Positions 43,601-52,882 are shown, counted from the stretch's first letter. The stretch is DNA of 64,000 nucleotides from Cyclobacterium amurskyense (GCF_001050135.1 NZ_CP012040.1:1426001-1490000), one strand, 5' to 3'. Notes: generated by a model from the letters alone, not told the origin. Numbers and translations are program-made.

Positions 43601-44010
43601 TTTTTATTAATAACCTTTTCATAAATGGCCTCAGGAGAAGTGATAAGCACCTTTCCCTCAGACATTGAGCCCGACAGCTTGTTGAGAATCTCTGCCCGCA
43701 TCAATACATTGGCATTCTCAACTTCATCATAATGATATGGCCTTTTATAACTAGCTGGAAAAAGATAGGCGGCTTCTCCAGTAAAGGTTTGCCAATCACT
43801 CGCTAAATAGGCTGCCTCTTCGCTATCATTGCCTAACACAACATGAAAGCCACCTCTTACTTTCGATATAGCATGAACGATTAGCATGTCCATACTCCCT
43901 GAAAGCCCTTTAACATTCATTCTTGAATGCTCACCAGAACCAATGCTTAATCCAAGATTTCTTACAAATGGATCATCTGTATAAAGTGATAAAAACGACT
44001 GCTTGTCCAA
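40666..44010 (-). CDS. mfd: Transcription-repair coupling factor Mfd
   Basis: The 1114-residue protein has the full Mfd order: an N-terminal UvrB-like region (GFHVVLGNDSEEAAYLASDW, GGIIDIYSYANDMPFRLELFG), the RNA-polymerase-interacting domain near GDYIVHVDYGIGRFAGLEK, and the RecG-like translocase. The Walker A is GDVGFGKTEVAVRA, Walker B LLVIDEEQKFGVK, motif III LTLTATPIPRTLHFSL, and motif VI MRGRVGRSNKKAFCYL. The C-terminal TRCF domain (IPESYVSNISERLSLYSKL) follows. Mfd removes stalled RNA polymerase from lesions and recruits UvrA. It is transcribed alone, opposite to the COX3-like gene. Confidence 0.97.
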   Translation of the reverse strand: MDKQSFLSLYTDDPFVRNLGLSIGSGEHSRMNVKGLSGSMDMLIVHAISKVRGGFHVVLGNDSEEAAYLASDWQTFTGEAAYLFPASYKRPYHYDEVENANVLMRAEILNKLSGSMSEGKVLITSPEAIYEKVINKKSLKENTFAVKVGEKVDLSFIEELLSTYGFEKSDFVYEAGQFAVRGGIIDIYSYANDMPFRLELFGKEIDSIRTFDPETQLSTGSVEEISILPNIQTKMEQESRQPIMDFFPEGTCFWIKNYKNSTNVIQGLFEKACQYYDKIGESGALLMPPEKLFLDTSAFEAQLSSFTLLAFGHVFEWKDVPEFQFQGHPQPSFNKQFDLLVQNLNENRAKGITNIICSESEKQIGRLVNIFHELDPTLKVQTLPINLKEGFVDDSLKLACYTDHQIFERFYRYKSTKTTSKSKALTLKEIKNLHPGDYIVHVDYGIGRFAGLEKVEVTGKMQEAIRLVFRDDDLLYVNIHSLHKISKYSSQEGTMPIMSKLGTQEWENKKKRVKNKVKDIAKDLIKLYSQRKTASGHQFSTDSVLQVELESSFIYEDTPDQASATSDVKDDMEKPYPMDRLVCGDVGFGKTEVAVRAVFKAVNDRKQVAVLVPTTILAMQHYQTFKERLENFPVSIDFINRFRTAKEVKEIIEKVGNGEIDILIGTHKIVNKAMKFKDLGLLVIDEEQKFGVKVKDQLKQLRVNVDVLTLTATPIPRTLHFSLMGARDLSVIATPPPNRQPVTTEIYTFREEIIRDAISNELRRGGQVFFVHNRVMEIDSIANLILKLVPDAKVVGAHGQMDGKKLEKIMVDFIDGAYDVLVSTNIIESGLDIPNANTIIINRAHMFGMSDLHQMRGRVGRSNKKAFCYLLTPPTSTLTVETRKRLQAMEEFSDLGDGFKVAMRDLDIRGAGNLLGAEQSGFISDLGFEMYHKILDDAVQELKQTEFAALFENDLKQTVAPLVQDCVIETDMELLIPESYVSNISERLSLYSKLDDIKEEKALNEFREEIKDRFGTIPERVQALFETVELRWMAEKLGFEKLALKNEQMKCYFVSSDKDVYFSSPIFMNIIKFIQSKNRNCKIKETKDRLILIIKGVDNIQKAKNWLSDMLFVK

Positions 44011-44251
44011 CTACTATTCTAATTTAGTGTAGAACCCTAGATAGGCTGATTCTTTTCTTTGCTAGGCTTTCGCCTGCGCTCTGAAAAACCAAACTCGGGT
44101 TGAAAATAAGTGTTTGCAATTTATTAAATAACATTGAAAACCCTCAGAGGAATTAGGATATATAAACCAATATTGTGCCATAAGAAGTAATAATGTTCAA
44201 TTTTTCACAGCCAAAAACAACATTATTAGCCTTTCAATTGTTACTTACTAG

Positions 44252-44872
44252 ATGAATGTGCAAAAAGTAAGAAAAAGACAGCATTGGTTTAAAAAAATTG
44301 AACAAATGCACCCCTACCAAACCCTAATTTATTTGGCAATGTTTAGTAGTGGTCTTGTCTTTTTTTTCTTAACTACCGCATTTGTCTTCTCCCAATCAGC
44401 AAACAGCACTTTCGCTCAAAATACAATCCCTAAATCATTTATAGTAAGCAGCTTAATATTATTTGGGAGTGCTTTCATTTCAGAAAAAATTCTACCTGCA
44501 TATTTATCTCATAATTTAAAGAAAACAAAATCCACTCTTCTTCTAACTTTAATTCTTGGACTGTCCTTTGCGTTTTTGCAATTTTTAGGATGGAATGAAC
44601 TAGCAAAATCTGGGGTGGATTTTTCAGGCTTACCCTCTGGAAGTTTTTTATATTTATTAAGCGGCATTCATTTGGTTCACCTCCTGGGAGCAATGATATA
44701 CGCCATAGTACTCTTGTCACTTATTCACAAAAGCCAAAAGGACGAGGTAAAAGCATTGGTATTACTAACGAATCCTTATCAACGGATGAAGCTTGAATTA
44801 TTCATCGTTTACTGGAAATTCATGGACATAGTATGGTTGATCTTGTTTGGTCTTTTTCTTTGGGTGCTATGA
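44252..44872 (+). CDS. Orphan cytochrome c oxidase subunit III-like protein
   Basis: This 206-residue membrane protein has five to six helices and resembles COX3: the N-terminal MHPYQTLIYLAMFSSGLVFFF, FLQFLGWNELAKSGVDF, SGIHLVHLLGAMIY and YWKFMDIVWLILFGLF. The last corresponds to the canonical YWHFVDVVWL; here the His is Lys. No subunit I or II gene is adjacent, so it is not a normal oxidase operon. It may still join an oxidase elsewhere or be a derived paralogue. Its start has no strong Shine-Dalgarno and it is bounded by 241- and 261-bp gaps. Confidence 0.8.
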   Translation: MNVQKVRKRQHWFKKIEQMHPYQTLIYLAMFSSGLVFFFLTTAFVFSQSANSTFAQNTIPKSFIVSSLILFGSAFISEKILPAYLSHNLKKTKSTLLLTLILGLSFAFLQFLGWNELAKSGVDFSGLPSGSFLYLLSGIHLVHLLGAMIYAIVLLSLIHKSQKDEVKALVLLTNPYQRMKLELFIVYWKFMDIVWLILFGLFLWVL

Positions 44873-45133
44873 GCATGTAATGTATCCCTGCCCAAATTAA
44901 TCCTCAAGCAAAAACCAAGAAACAGAACAACTTACACTAGGTAGAATCAATTCAAAATCAGAGGTTTTCTTCCTATTACACTTAATTTAACATCCTGCAT
45001 TTGTACTGTGCTTACACACCATTATTGCCTTATTCCGAATAAATTTCCATATTGATAATTTAAGGGAGGAAATGAAAACTGTTACCAAAGGTATTTCTAT
45101 CAATTAATTGTAAATTGCAAAAAATGTAATCTT

Positions 45134-46123
45134 ATGTCAGAAAATCAATTTGAAATTAATATCGATCCGGACTGGATAAAGAAATACTTATCCAAAATCA
45201 TTATCGGATTGGTAGTCATTGTCATGGTATTTTCAGCCGTTAAAACAGTAGGCCCAGAGGAGGAAGGAGTTATCATTCAACTTGGAGAGTACAACCGTAC
45301 GGTTTCTCCTGGATTGAGTTTCATCATACCTTTTGTAGAAACCATGTATAAAATACCAGTTCAAAGGCAGTTAAAGCAGGAATTTGGTTTCCGCTCTACC
45401 TCCACTTCTACAAGTGGACAATCTCAATATGCAAAGTCTGGCTATGTGGACGAAAGTATGATGCTGACTGGCGACCTGAACTTGACAGATGTGGAATGGG
45501 TAGTACAGTATAGAATTGTCGATTCCTACAAATACCTGTTTAAGGTAAGAAATGCTGAAAAAACGTTAAACGACATGTCGGAGTCTGCCATGAGAAAAGT
45601 GGTGGGAGACAGAACTGTTAATGAGGTATTGACAGTGGGTAGACAAGAAATAGCTACAAGTGTAGAATTGTTGCTTCAGGAGATGTGTGACGAGTATGAA
45701 AATGGAATCCGGGTAGACCAGGTAGTATTGCAAGATGTAAATCCTCCAGAACCGGTAAAACCAAGTTTCAATGCAGTCAACGAAGCACAGCAAGAAAGAG
45801 AAACACTAATAAATCAGGCTGAAGCTGACTATAACCGAATTATTCCAAGAGCGCGGGGAGAAGCTGAAGAAACCATACAGCTTGCAGAGGCTTATGCTCT
45901 CAACAGGGTAAATGGTGCAAGAGGAGAAGCAGAAAGATTCACCTCCATATTTGAGGCTTATATAAAATCACCTGAAGTTACCAAACAACGAATTTATCTG
46001 GAAACACTTGAGAAAGTATTACCAAAAATTGGAAATAAAATCATCACTGATGAACGGGGAAGCAACGTCCTGCCATTGTTGAACATCAATAAGCCAAATG
46101 TTTCAACAACTCCCAACCCTTAA
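45134..46123 (+). CDS. hflK: FtsH protease activity modulator HflK
   Basis: The 329-residue protein has an N-terminal membrane helix at about residues 17-38 (IIIGLVVIVMVFSAVKTV). The SPFH/band-7 domain follows: PEEEGVIIQLGEYNRTVSPG, LSFIIPFVETMYKIPVQ, VEWVVQYRIVDSYKYLF, and the Ala/Glu-rich coiled coil IIPRARGEAEETIQLAEAYALNRVNGARGEAERF (split, not one motif). HflK with HflC forms a periplasm-facing cage around FtsH and modulates proteolysis of membrane proteins. It starts 37 bp upstream of hflC on the same strand and is the first gene of the unit. Confidence 0.93.
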   Translation: MSENQFEINIDPDWIKKYLSKIIIGLVVIVMVFSAVKTVGPEEEGVIIQLGEYNRTVSPGLSFIIPFVETMYKIPVQRQLKQEFGFRSTSTSTSGQSQYAKSGYVDESMMLTGDLNLTDVEWVVQYRIVDSYKYLFKVRNAEKTLNDMSESAMRKVVGDRTVNEVLTVGRQEIATSVELLLQEMCDEYENGIRVDQVVLQDVNPPEPVKPSFNAVNEAQQERETLINQAEADYNRIIPRARGEAEETIQLAEAYALNRVNGARGEAERFTSIFEAYIKSPEVTKQRIYLETLEKVLPKIGNKIITDERGSNVLPLLNINKPNVSTTPNP

Positions 46124-46160
46124 GTTTAAGTACGGACATTAACATTAACCTCATCAAAGC

Positions 46161-47099
46161 ATGAAAAAAAGTAATCTATTTTACATCATACTGATAGTTA
46201 TAGGAGCTATACTATCTGCTCAAAGTATATTTATACTTGACGAAACCCAGCAAGCCATAGTAACCCAATTTGGGAAACCTATTGGTGAACCAAGGACGAG
46301 TCCAGGAGTTAATTTTGTAGTACCGTTTATTCAAAAAGTGCAGTTTTTTGACAAACGTTATCTTGAATGGGATGGAGACAAAAACCAGGTCCCAACAAAA
46401 GATAAAAAATATATTTTCGTAGATACCTATGCAAGATGGGAGATCACCAATCCGCTTCAATTCTTCATCCGACTGAGAGATGAGAGATCTGCTCAGTCAC
46501 GGCTAGACGACATCCTTGATGGAGAGACTAGAAATGCAATCGCCAACCACAACCTACTTGACATTGTCCGGTCTACCAACAGAGAACCTGAAATAACCGA
46601 GGAATTTATGGAGGAGCTTGAAATACTTGAAGAAATAGAAGTAGGAAGAGACAAAATAGAAGACATTATCTTACAAAAAGCCAATGAAAGAACTTCTGAT
46701 CTTGGAGTGAGAATACTTGATTTCCGTTTTAAAAGAATGAACTATGTGGATGAAGTACGGGACAGAGTTTATGACAGGATGATAAGTGAGAGAAATAGAA
46801 TTGCAGACCAGTTCAGATCTGAAGGACAAGGTGGTGCTAGAAAGATACTTGGTGACAAGGAACGTGATTTGGCACAGATTCAATCAGAAGCCACGAGACA
46901 GGCAGAAGAAATACGTGGTAGGGCCGATGCTGAAGCTACAGAGATCTATGCCTCAGCCTATAATAGAAACAGACAATCCATAGATTTATATAAATTCCTT
47001 CGTTCTATGGAAGCACTTGAAAACTCTCTAGATGGAAACACCAATTTGGTAATATCCTCTGACAGTGACCTTTTCAAGTACTTGAAAAAAATGCAATAA
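46161..47099 (+). CDS. hflC: Protease modulator HflC
   Basis: The 312-residue protein has a single N-terminal transmembrane segment (about 5-24) and an SPFH domain: LDETQQAIVTQFGKPIGEP, SPGVNFVVPFIQKVQFFD, YARWEITNPLQFFIRL, GVRILDFRFKRMNYVDEV and the coiled-coil DLAQIQSEATRQAEEIRG. The family signature 'QQAIVTQFG' is conserved. It pairs with HflK in the complex on FtsH. A third gene, for an SRPBCC protein, follows 24 bp downstream and is likely co-transcribed. Confidence 0.93.
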   Translation: MKKSNLFYIILIVIGAILSAQSIFILDETQQAIVTQFGKPIGEPRTSPGVNFVVPFIQKVQFFDKRYLEWDGDKNQVPTKDKKYIFVDTYARWEITNPLQFFIRLRDERSAQSRLDDILDGETRNAIANHNLLDIVRSTNREPEITEEFMEELEILEEIEVGRDKIEDIILQKANERTSDLGVRILDFRFKRMNYVDEVRDRVYDRMISERNRIADQFRSEGQGGARKILGDKERDLAQIQSEATRQAEEIRGRADAEATEIYASAYNRNRQSIDLYKFLRSMEALENSLDGNTNLVISSDSDLFKYLKKMQ

Positions 47100-47123
47100 T
47101 CCAATTGCAAATCTAAAGGAAAC

Positions 47124-47570
47124 ATGAAGTTTAGGTTAACGACCAATGTAAATCAAAACTATTTAAAAGTCAAAAGTGGGTTTAATGCTGATTTATTCAA
47201 GGCATTGAACCCGCCTTTCCCTCCTGTCAAATTACTGCGTTTTGATGGTTCTTCAAAAGGAGATCTTGTAAGTCTAGAACTGAATTTTATATTTTTTAAG
47301 CAGGTGTGGACAAGTGAGATTACTGCCGACCATTTGGATAGGAATGAATACTTTTTCGTCGATGAAGGGCTTAAACTACCCTTTTTCCTAAAAAAATGGC
47401 ATCACAAGCATCGAATTATCTCAGATGGAAATGATCAGGCTAAAATAATAGACGAAATCAGTTTTTCCAGCCCAATACGCCTACTTGACTATTTATTGTA
47501 TCCATTGCTATATTTTCAATTCTCAATGAGAAAGCCTATATATAAAAAGGTTTTTTCCAAGGAGAATTAA
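47124..47570 (+). CDS. SRPBCC-fold protein (uncertain)
   Basis: This 148-residue protein has no signal peptide. The pattern resembles an SRPBCC-type ligand-binding fold: KLLRFDGSSKGDLVSLEL, a beta-strand-rich centre, FVDEGLKLPFFLKKWHHKHRI and the C-terminal helix region SPIRLLDYLLYPLLYFQFSMRKP. Ligand unknown; sometimes annotated as hypothetical. Its location 24 bp after hflC and ahead of the convergent fur gene is the only context. Confidence 0.65.
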   Translation: MKFRLTTNVNQNYLKVKSGFNADLFKALNPPFPPVKLLRFDGSSKGDLVSLELNFIFFKQVWTSEITADHLDRNEYFFVDEGLKLPFFLKKWHHKHRIISDGNDQAKIIDEISFSSPIRLLDYLLYPLLYFQFSMRKPIYKKVFSKEN

Positions 47571-47603
47571 AACAGCAACTCTATAAAAGATATTGAACTG
47601 AGT

Positions 47604-48074
47604 TTAATGCACTTCTAAATTTTCACAATCACGGATTTGACAATCTCCGTAAAGTACAAGTGAATGGCTGGTGATATGTGAAGAAAACACATTGCCCATT
47701 TCTTCCTTAATCAAATTAATTCTTTGATCTGAAAATTCTAAAATTTTTCTGCATTGGTTGCACACATAGTGATCATGGTGCTTATAGGTAAGCGCTTGTT
47801 CATACAAGGCGACTTTGTCCTTAAACTGATGTTTTACGGCCAAGCCACACTCTACTAAAAGGTCAAGTGTATTGTAAATAGTAGCCCTGCTTATTGAATA
47901 ACCGTTGTTTCTCATTCTTAGAAACAAACCTTCTACATCTATATGCTCATCTTGAGGTAAAGAATACAATTCATCTATTACAGAAAATCTTTCTGGGGTT
48001 TTACGGCTTCCTTGCCTTACCAGGTAATTTTCAAATATCTTTTTTGCTTTCTCTATTATCGACTTATCGGCCAT
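47604..48074 (-). CDS. Fur-family transcriptional regulator
   Basis: The 156-residue protein has the Fur winged helix (KTPERFSVIDELYSLP, ISRATIYNTLDLLVECGL) and a C-terminal dimerisation domain with the metal site HHDHYVC. Cys105 and Cys108 (CNQC) plus Cys145 and Cys150 (CQIRDC) form the structural zinc site. Length and motifs fit a general Fur or PerR-type protein, and the sensor metal cannot be settled from the sequence. Such regulators control iron uptake, zinc uptake or peroxide response. It faces the SRPBCC gene convergently and the aspartyl protease gene divergently. No canonical Fur box was recognised with confidence in the gap at 48075-48506. Confidence 0.9.
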   Translation of the reverse strand: MADKSIIEKAKKIFENYLVRQGSRKTPERFSVIDELYSLPQDEHIDVEGLFLRMRNNGYSISRATIYNTLDLLVECGLAVKHQFKDKVALYEQALTYKHHDHYVCNQCRKILEFSDQRINLIKEEMGNVFSSHITSHSLVLYGDCQIRDCENLEVH

Positions 48075-48506
48075 GATTTTTAATTGTAAAGAATAAAGAT
48101 GAGCTATTTTTTAGATTTTTCAAACCCTAAAACTTTCCAATAAGCCGTTCTACACTTATTTTCAACGGTTCTAAATAGGCTTTCTATTCGTTTACACTCC
48201 AAGAGCACTACAAAGAAGCACTAAAAGGTCTACTATTTATGTGGAAACGGCCTTTTTATAATCTATACTACAAAATGTAAACCTCTTCCTTCTTTCAGAG
48301 TTATACTAAATATACATTTCCTATTTAAGGTTTTCTCATTGATTTGTTGGCAGTAAATAAAATGTGATAGAAAGCGCCCATTTTTAATATTTTCTATTGC
48401 CTTATCAGAAAACGACTTTGCCATTTCGTCGTGGCTGTTAACTAAGGAGACAAATATTTCTAACTACTGAAATTTATTTTCTATATTAAAGAAACAATTA
48501 AGAATC
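48075..48506. other. Divergent intergenic region without a recognised gene
   Basis: This 432-bp gap separates the fur gene (minus) and the aspartyl protease gene (plus). It is A/T-rich and must hold their promoters. I see only a weak pairing, AAAAGG near 48225 with CCTTTT near 48250; no ORF is convincing. Confidence 0.5.
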
Positions 48507-49766
48507 ATGTATTTTAAGACAAAGTGGCAATTTTTCCTTTTGGCTTTGATTCTACTGGTTTTTTCAGTAGAGGGTCAAGTGCCTGGTTTTTATTTGAAAA
48601 GAGACCAAAAGAAAGTAGTTCTACCCTTTATTGATTCTAACAGCCTAATACTACTTCCTGTCTCCATCAATGGTGGACCTCCTGTTAACTTTCTATTTGA
48701 TACCGGAGTAAAATCAAATATATTTTTCAGCAAATCCATAGCCGATGAATTGGAAATGGTTTACACCCGAAAGCTTAATTTGGTGGGTGCAGATGGCAAA
48801 ACGGTCCTAAGTGCATCTGTATCTCCAAACAATCATTTTGACCTGGGTCCAATTGAAGGGATATTTCAAGCCATACTTGTTTTGGATGAAGATTTTCTAG
48901 AATTGGAAAAGGTGATAGGAGTACCTGTGTATGGGGTAATAGGACATGAATTCTTCAAAAACAACCCTATCAAAGTTGATTATGACAATGGACTCATCAC
49001 CTTCTACAATCGTAAATCCCTCAAATGGAAACCTTTTTGGTTTAGAGAAATCCCCATTGAGTTACAAGGAAACAAGCCCTATATTAATACCACTATAAAG
49101 CAGATAGACGGCCCTGATTTGGAGGCCAAATTGCTCATCGACACAGGTGCTAACCACGGGTTATTACTCAATCAAGAAACCAGTGATGAGATTAAATTAC
49201 CAGAGGTAAATATTGAGAGCAGTTTAGGAAGGTCCCTAGGGGGAGACTTAGAAGGACATGTTGCAAGAGTGAAAAAGTTAAGCATAGAAGGCTTGAATTT
49301 TCGAAATGTAATCACCTCTTTCCCAGAAAAGAACGAGTATTCAGAAGTATTGATTAATACTGGAAGAATGGGTAGCTTAGGTTCAGAACTACTCAATCAC
49401 ATGAAACTCATTATAGATTATCCTCGCGAAAGAATTTTGTATAAAAAAGGGGCAAAATTTAAAACTCCTTTCAAGTATGACATGAGCGGACTGACAGTTA
49501 GAGTGGTCTCTCTGGAAGAAAAAAGATATTATGTTCATCAGGTAAGGGAGGACTCTCCGGGTTTCCGTCATGGAGTAAGGAGCATGGATGAAATTGTATC
49601 CATAAATAAGATTCCAGCAATGTTTTGGGAACTTTCCGACATTACAGAATTACTCAGATCGGAAGTAGGCAAAGTAATATCCTTGGAGCTTCTTCGAATG
49701 GATCCTGAAGACAAAGACAAAACGAACATTCATAAAGTGACTTTTCTATTGGAGAAACTATTGTAG
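48507..49766 (+). CDS. Exported retropepsin-like aspartyl protease with PDZ domain
   Basis: The 419-residue protein has a signal peptide (FFLLALILLVFSVEG). Two aspartyl-protease-like half domains each hold a D-T-G motif: FLFDTGVKS with Asp65 and LLIDTGANH with Asp212. A PDZ domain occupies the C-terminal 90 residues (VREDSPGFRHGVRSMDEIVSINK). Two DTG motifs in one chain suggest an internally duplicated pepsin-like pair instead of a dimer. Members of this family in Bacteroidota are periplasmic; their substrates are unknown. Alone on its transcript, divergent from fur. Confidence 0.88.
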   Translation: MYFKTKWQFFLLALILLVFSVEGQVPGFYLKRDQKKVVLPFIDSNSLILLPVSINGGPPVNFLFDTGVKSNIFFSKSIADELEMVYTRKLNLVGADGKTVLSASVSPNNHFDLGPIEGIFQAILVLDEDFLELEKVIGVPVYGVIGHEFFKNNPIKVDYDNGLITFYNRKSLKWKPFWFREIPIELQGNKPYINTTIKQIDGPDLEAKLLIDTGANHGLLLNQETSDEIKLPEVNIESSLGRSLGGDLEGHVARVKKLSIEGLNFRNVITSFPEKNEYSEVLINTGRMGSLGSELLNHMKLIIDYPRERILYKKGAKFKTPFKYDMSGLTVRVVSLEEKRYYVHQVREDSPGFRHGVRSMDEIVSINKIPAMFWELSDITELLRSEVGKVISLELLRMDPEDKDKTNIHKVTFLLEKLL

Positions 49767-49906
49767 CTAAATACAAAATATAAGTAAAATAATGAATTTA
49801 GCATAGTAAATATTGACTCTGATACTTTTTTTGTATTAACATCAGATTTTTTTTTTAAATTTATTGAATTCTTATATAGTTTTTGGTTTTGCTCCCCAAC
49901 CACCAG

Positions 49907-52882
49907 ATGATTGAAAATATTTTCAAAACACTTTTACTAACTTTTAATAAGTCTAACAACGGCGCCTTTGAAATTCTTTATCAATCTTATAATTTTTTAT
50001 CCTGGAATAAACAAAGGATTAGGCAATTAGACAATGAAGAAATAAATGCCTTATTCCCGACCCTTCAAGGCTCCCTTTTTCAAACAATAATTGAACATTT
50101 TGAAAAAGGAAAAAAACTAGAACTCCCTCTCGCTTTTGATCATCAATCCTTCTTGTGGTTAAAATTTGAAGGTTGTCTTCTGCCACAAGAAAACAACAGT
50201 GTGCTTGTCAATACCATGATCAGTCAAAACCAGTCCAGTATTGCCTACTCGTGGTTGATCAATTCAAAAGACCAATCCATCCTTACCGAAGCAAAATCCA
50301 ACGTCAATTACTTTCCTTCAAACCTTAGAGAGCTTCATAGTTATTTAAAGGATAGCTTTGCTCATTTTCCAGAAATTTCAATCGAAAAATTGATCAATGA
50401 AAACCTTGAATTAAGATTCAAATCACTGACTTTAAAGAGCAGAAATCTTTCTCCAGATTATAAACTGTTTGAATTAGAGGAATATCAGGACAGAGAATCT
50501 CTTTATTTTACGGACATAAGTGTTTCTGCTTTAAACAATAAAAAGGACCATGAGGTTATTTATTTTAAGTACTTAAGAAACAGTCAAGAAATATTATGGT
50601 CAGGCCCTTTAAACGATCTATTGGGCTATGAAGATGGCAATTTAAGAAGTTTCGAATTCAAAAATTGGCTTAAATTAATTCATCCTGATGATCAAAAATC
50701 ACTGGAAGATTTCATTTCAAAAGAGCAATATGAAAATAGTGAATCCTCTTTTACCTATAGAGTTAAAAATAAAAAAGGCCATTTTCAGTACCTTACAAAT
50801 AAGGTCAGAAATTTTCATAATCCCAACACGAATGAGGAGGGGCTCACAGGAACATTAATCAATGCGCTCCATCATCAAAATGAAGGAAGACCGTTAAATG
50901 GTCATGATAGAGAGGCACATAACCTTTCTGAAAATAATTTTATTCAAAAAATCTTGACAGAGATTTCAGCTATTTCCACTTTTTTTAAAGGGAAAAGCCT
51001 ATTTGAAGAGATCAACCACCTAATATTTAGAAAATTAGGCTTCTGCTATAGCATTATAGGCAATCTAAATTCCAATAATAATGAAATGGAAATATTGTCC
51101 ATTTGTGGTTTGGGAGAAAAACTTAATGACAAGGACAAAAAATGGCAGAACTTCCTAAATGAAATACTCCTCCCTTTGGATCCAAATAATAATTTCTTGT
51201 TGGTTAATCATAATGAAACATTTGAGACCACTTCATTACTAACAGAGTTGTCCCTTTGTTCACTGCTTAGATTGTCATTATTCGACACTGAGATGAATAA
51301 AATTGGTGTACTTTGTTTACTTCATGACCAACCCCTCAAGAATAAAGCCTATTATGACGAGCTGTTTAATATTCTAAGGGACTGGATAAGCAAAGAGCTT
51401 CACAGGTTTAGATTTGAGAATGTGCTTCAGGAGACCAATTTCATGCATGATGCTATTCTCAACGGTACAGCCTATGCCATCTTCGCCGTAAATCATCAGT
51501 TTGAGCTCATTTTAATCAATAACAAAACCCTTCCTGTCTTCAATGTGAAAAGTAAGGAGGAACTGATGAATACCAAGCTAATTAAAGGGAATGTCCAGGC
51601 AACTTTACTTGAGGTCATTTCTGATTTTTTAAAAACAAATTCAAAAACTGCTTACTATCATTTACTCACAAGTAAAGACAATTACAAAGAGCTAAAGATC
51701 TCATTTACCAAAATACAATATGGGAATGACAACAAGGAGTCTTATGTTCTTTTTGTAGATGATATTACGGATAGAACGCTTTCTGAAAAAAAATTAATCG
51801 AATCAGAACAGATATTTAGGAGTATAGCCGAAAACTTCCCCCGTGGTTCAGTAGATGTATTGGACAAATCATTTAACTATTTATTTACGGATGGGGAGGA
51901 ATATCAATTGTCAGGAACAGACCCAAAATCATTGATTGGCACCAATCTACTAAGTAAGCTTACAGGAGAAAATCTGCAAATCACAAGACTTAGCCTTAAA
52001 AAAGTTCTAAAAGGACAAAGGGTAAGTTACGAAACAGAGTCAAATCAAAAGAAATTTCTTCAAAGTGGTGTACCACTGATGAACAATTCAAAGGAGGTTG
52101 ACAGGATACTTCTGGTAAAGCAAAACATCACCGAAGCTAAAAAGCTGGAATCAGATAAAGAAAAGTTAATAAAAGACCTGAAATCACACAATGAAGAGTT
52201 ATTAAGATTTGCCTATATCGTTTCTCATAATCTCCGAGCACCTATTGTAAACATAGCCTTGCTTATAGACCTATACAACGAGGATAACCCAGCAGACCCT
52301 GGCAATAAAGAGGTTTGGGAGAACCTTAAAATCTCCACCAACTTACTTGACACAACCCTACAAGACCTTATTGAGGTTGTTTCTATAAAAAAGCAGAAAA
52401 TCCCTAAAGTAGAGCAAATTGACTTTAAGCTATTGCTCAATAATGTAGAAAAAAGCCTTTTCAATCAACTGAAAGAATCAGGAATTAAAATAATAAAGGA
52501 TTTCTCGAAATTAGATGAGATAAATTATGTGTATGCTCATCTGGAAAGCTTTTTCATGAATTTCATGACCAATTCAGTCAAATACAAGCATCCGGATCGT
52601 AGTCCTGTAGTTAAAATCAATACTTATAAGGAAAAAAATTATTGTGTGATCAGGTTTGAAGACAATGGTATTGGTCTAGACCTATCAAGGTATGGAGACC
52701 GTATTTTTGGACTATACCAAAGGTTCCACAACCATGTTGAGGGCAAAGGTCTAGGTTTGTATCTAATTCGTGAACAAATCAGGGCCCATGATGGCAAAAT
52801 TGAAATAGAAAGTGAAGTAGGAAAAGGAACCGTATTCAAAGTTTACCTGAGAAATCTAATCATACACCCTTCCCAGAACTAA
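49907..52882 (+). CDS. Large PAS/GAF sensor histidine kinase, cytoplasmic
   Basis: The start is placed at the ATG at 49907 (MIENIFKTLLLTFNKSNNG); the frame opens eight codons earlier at a TTG. The 991-residue protein has no membrane segments. Domains in order: an N-terminal unknown region, a PAS fold at about residues 220-330 (EILWSGPLNDLLGYED, FTYRVKNKKGHFQYL), a GAF-like domain at about 350-500, two PAS domains at about 505-745, and a HisKA-type phosphoacceptor His774 in FAYIVSHNLRAPIVNIALL. The HATPase follows with N-box NFMTNSVKYKH, DNGIGLD and GKGLGLYLIREQ. No receiver domain or response-regulator gene is adjacent, so its partner is unknown. Confidence 0.88.
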   Translation: MIENIFKTLLLTFNKSNNGAFEILYQSYNFLSWNKQRIRQLDNEEINALFPTLQGSLFQTIIEHFEKGKKLELPLAFDHQSFLWLKFEGCLLPQENNSVLVNTMISQNQSSIAYSWLINSKDQSILTEAKSNVNYFPSNLRELHSYLKDSFAHFPEISIEKLINENLELRFKSLTLKSRNLSPDYKLFELEEYQDRESLYFTDISVSALNNKKDHEVIYFKYLRNSQEILWSGPLNDLLGYEDGNLRSFEFKNWLKLIHPDDQKSLEDFISKEQYENSESSFTYRVKNKKGHFQYLTNKVRNFHNPNTNEEGLTGTLINALHHQNEGRPLNGHDREAHNLSENNFIQKILTEISAISTFFKGKSLFEEINHLIFRKLGFCYSIIGNLNSNNNEMEILSICGLGEKLNDKDKKWQNFLNEILLPLDPNNNFLLVNHNETFETTSLLTELSLCSLLRLSLFDTEMNKIGVLCLLHDQPLKNKAYYDELFNILRDWISKELHRFRFENVLQETNFMHDAILNGTAYAIFAVNHQFELILINNKTLPVFNVKSKEELMNTKLIKGNVQATLLEVISDFLKTNSKTAYYHLLTSKDNYKELKISFTKIQYGNDNKESYVLFVDDITDRTLSEKKLIESEQIFRSIAENFPRGSVDVLDKSFNYLFTDGEEYQLSGTDPKSLIGTNLLSKLTGENLQITRLSLKKVLKGQRVSYETESNQKKFLQSGVPLMNNSKEVDRILLVKQNITEAKKLESDKEKLIKDLKSHNEELLRFAYIVSHNLRAPIVNIALLIDLYNEDNPADPGNKEVWENLKISTNLLDTTLQDLIEVVSIKKQKIPKVEQIDFKLLLNNVEKSLFNQLKESGIKIIKDFSKLDEINYVYAHLESFFMNFMTNSVKYKHPDRSPVVKINTYKEKNYCVIRFEDNGIGLDLSRYGDRIFGLYQRFHNHVEGKGLGLYLIREQIRAHDGKIEIESEVGKGTVFKVYLRNLIIHPSQN

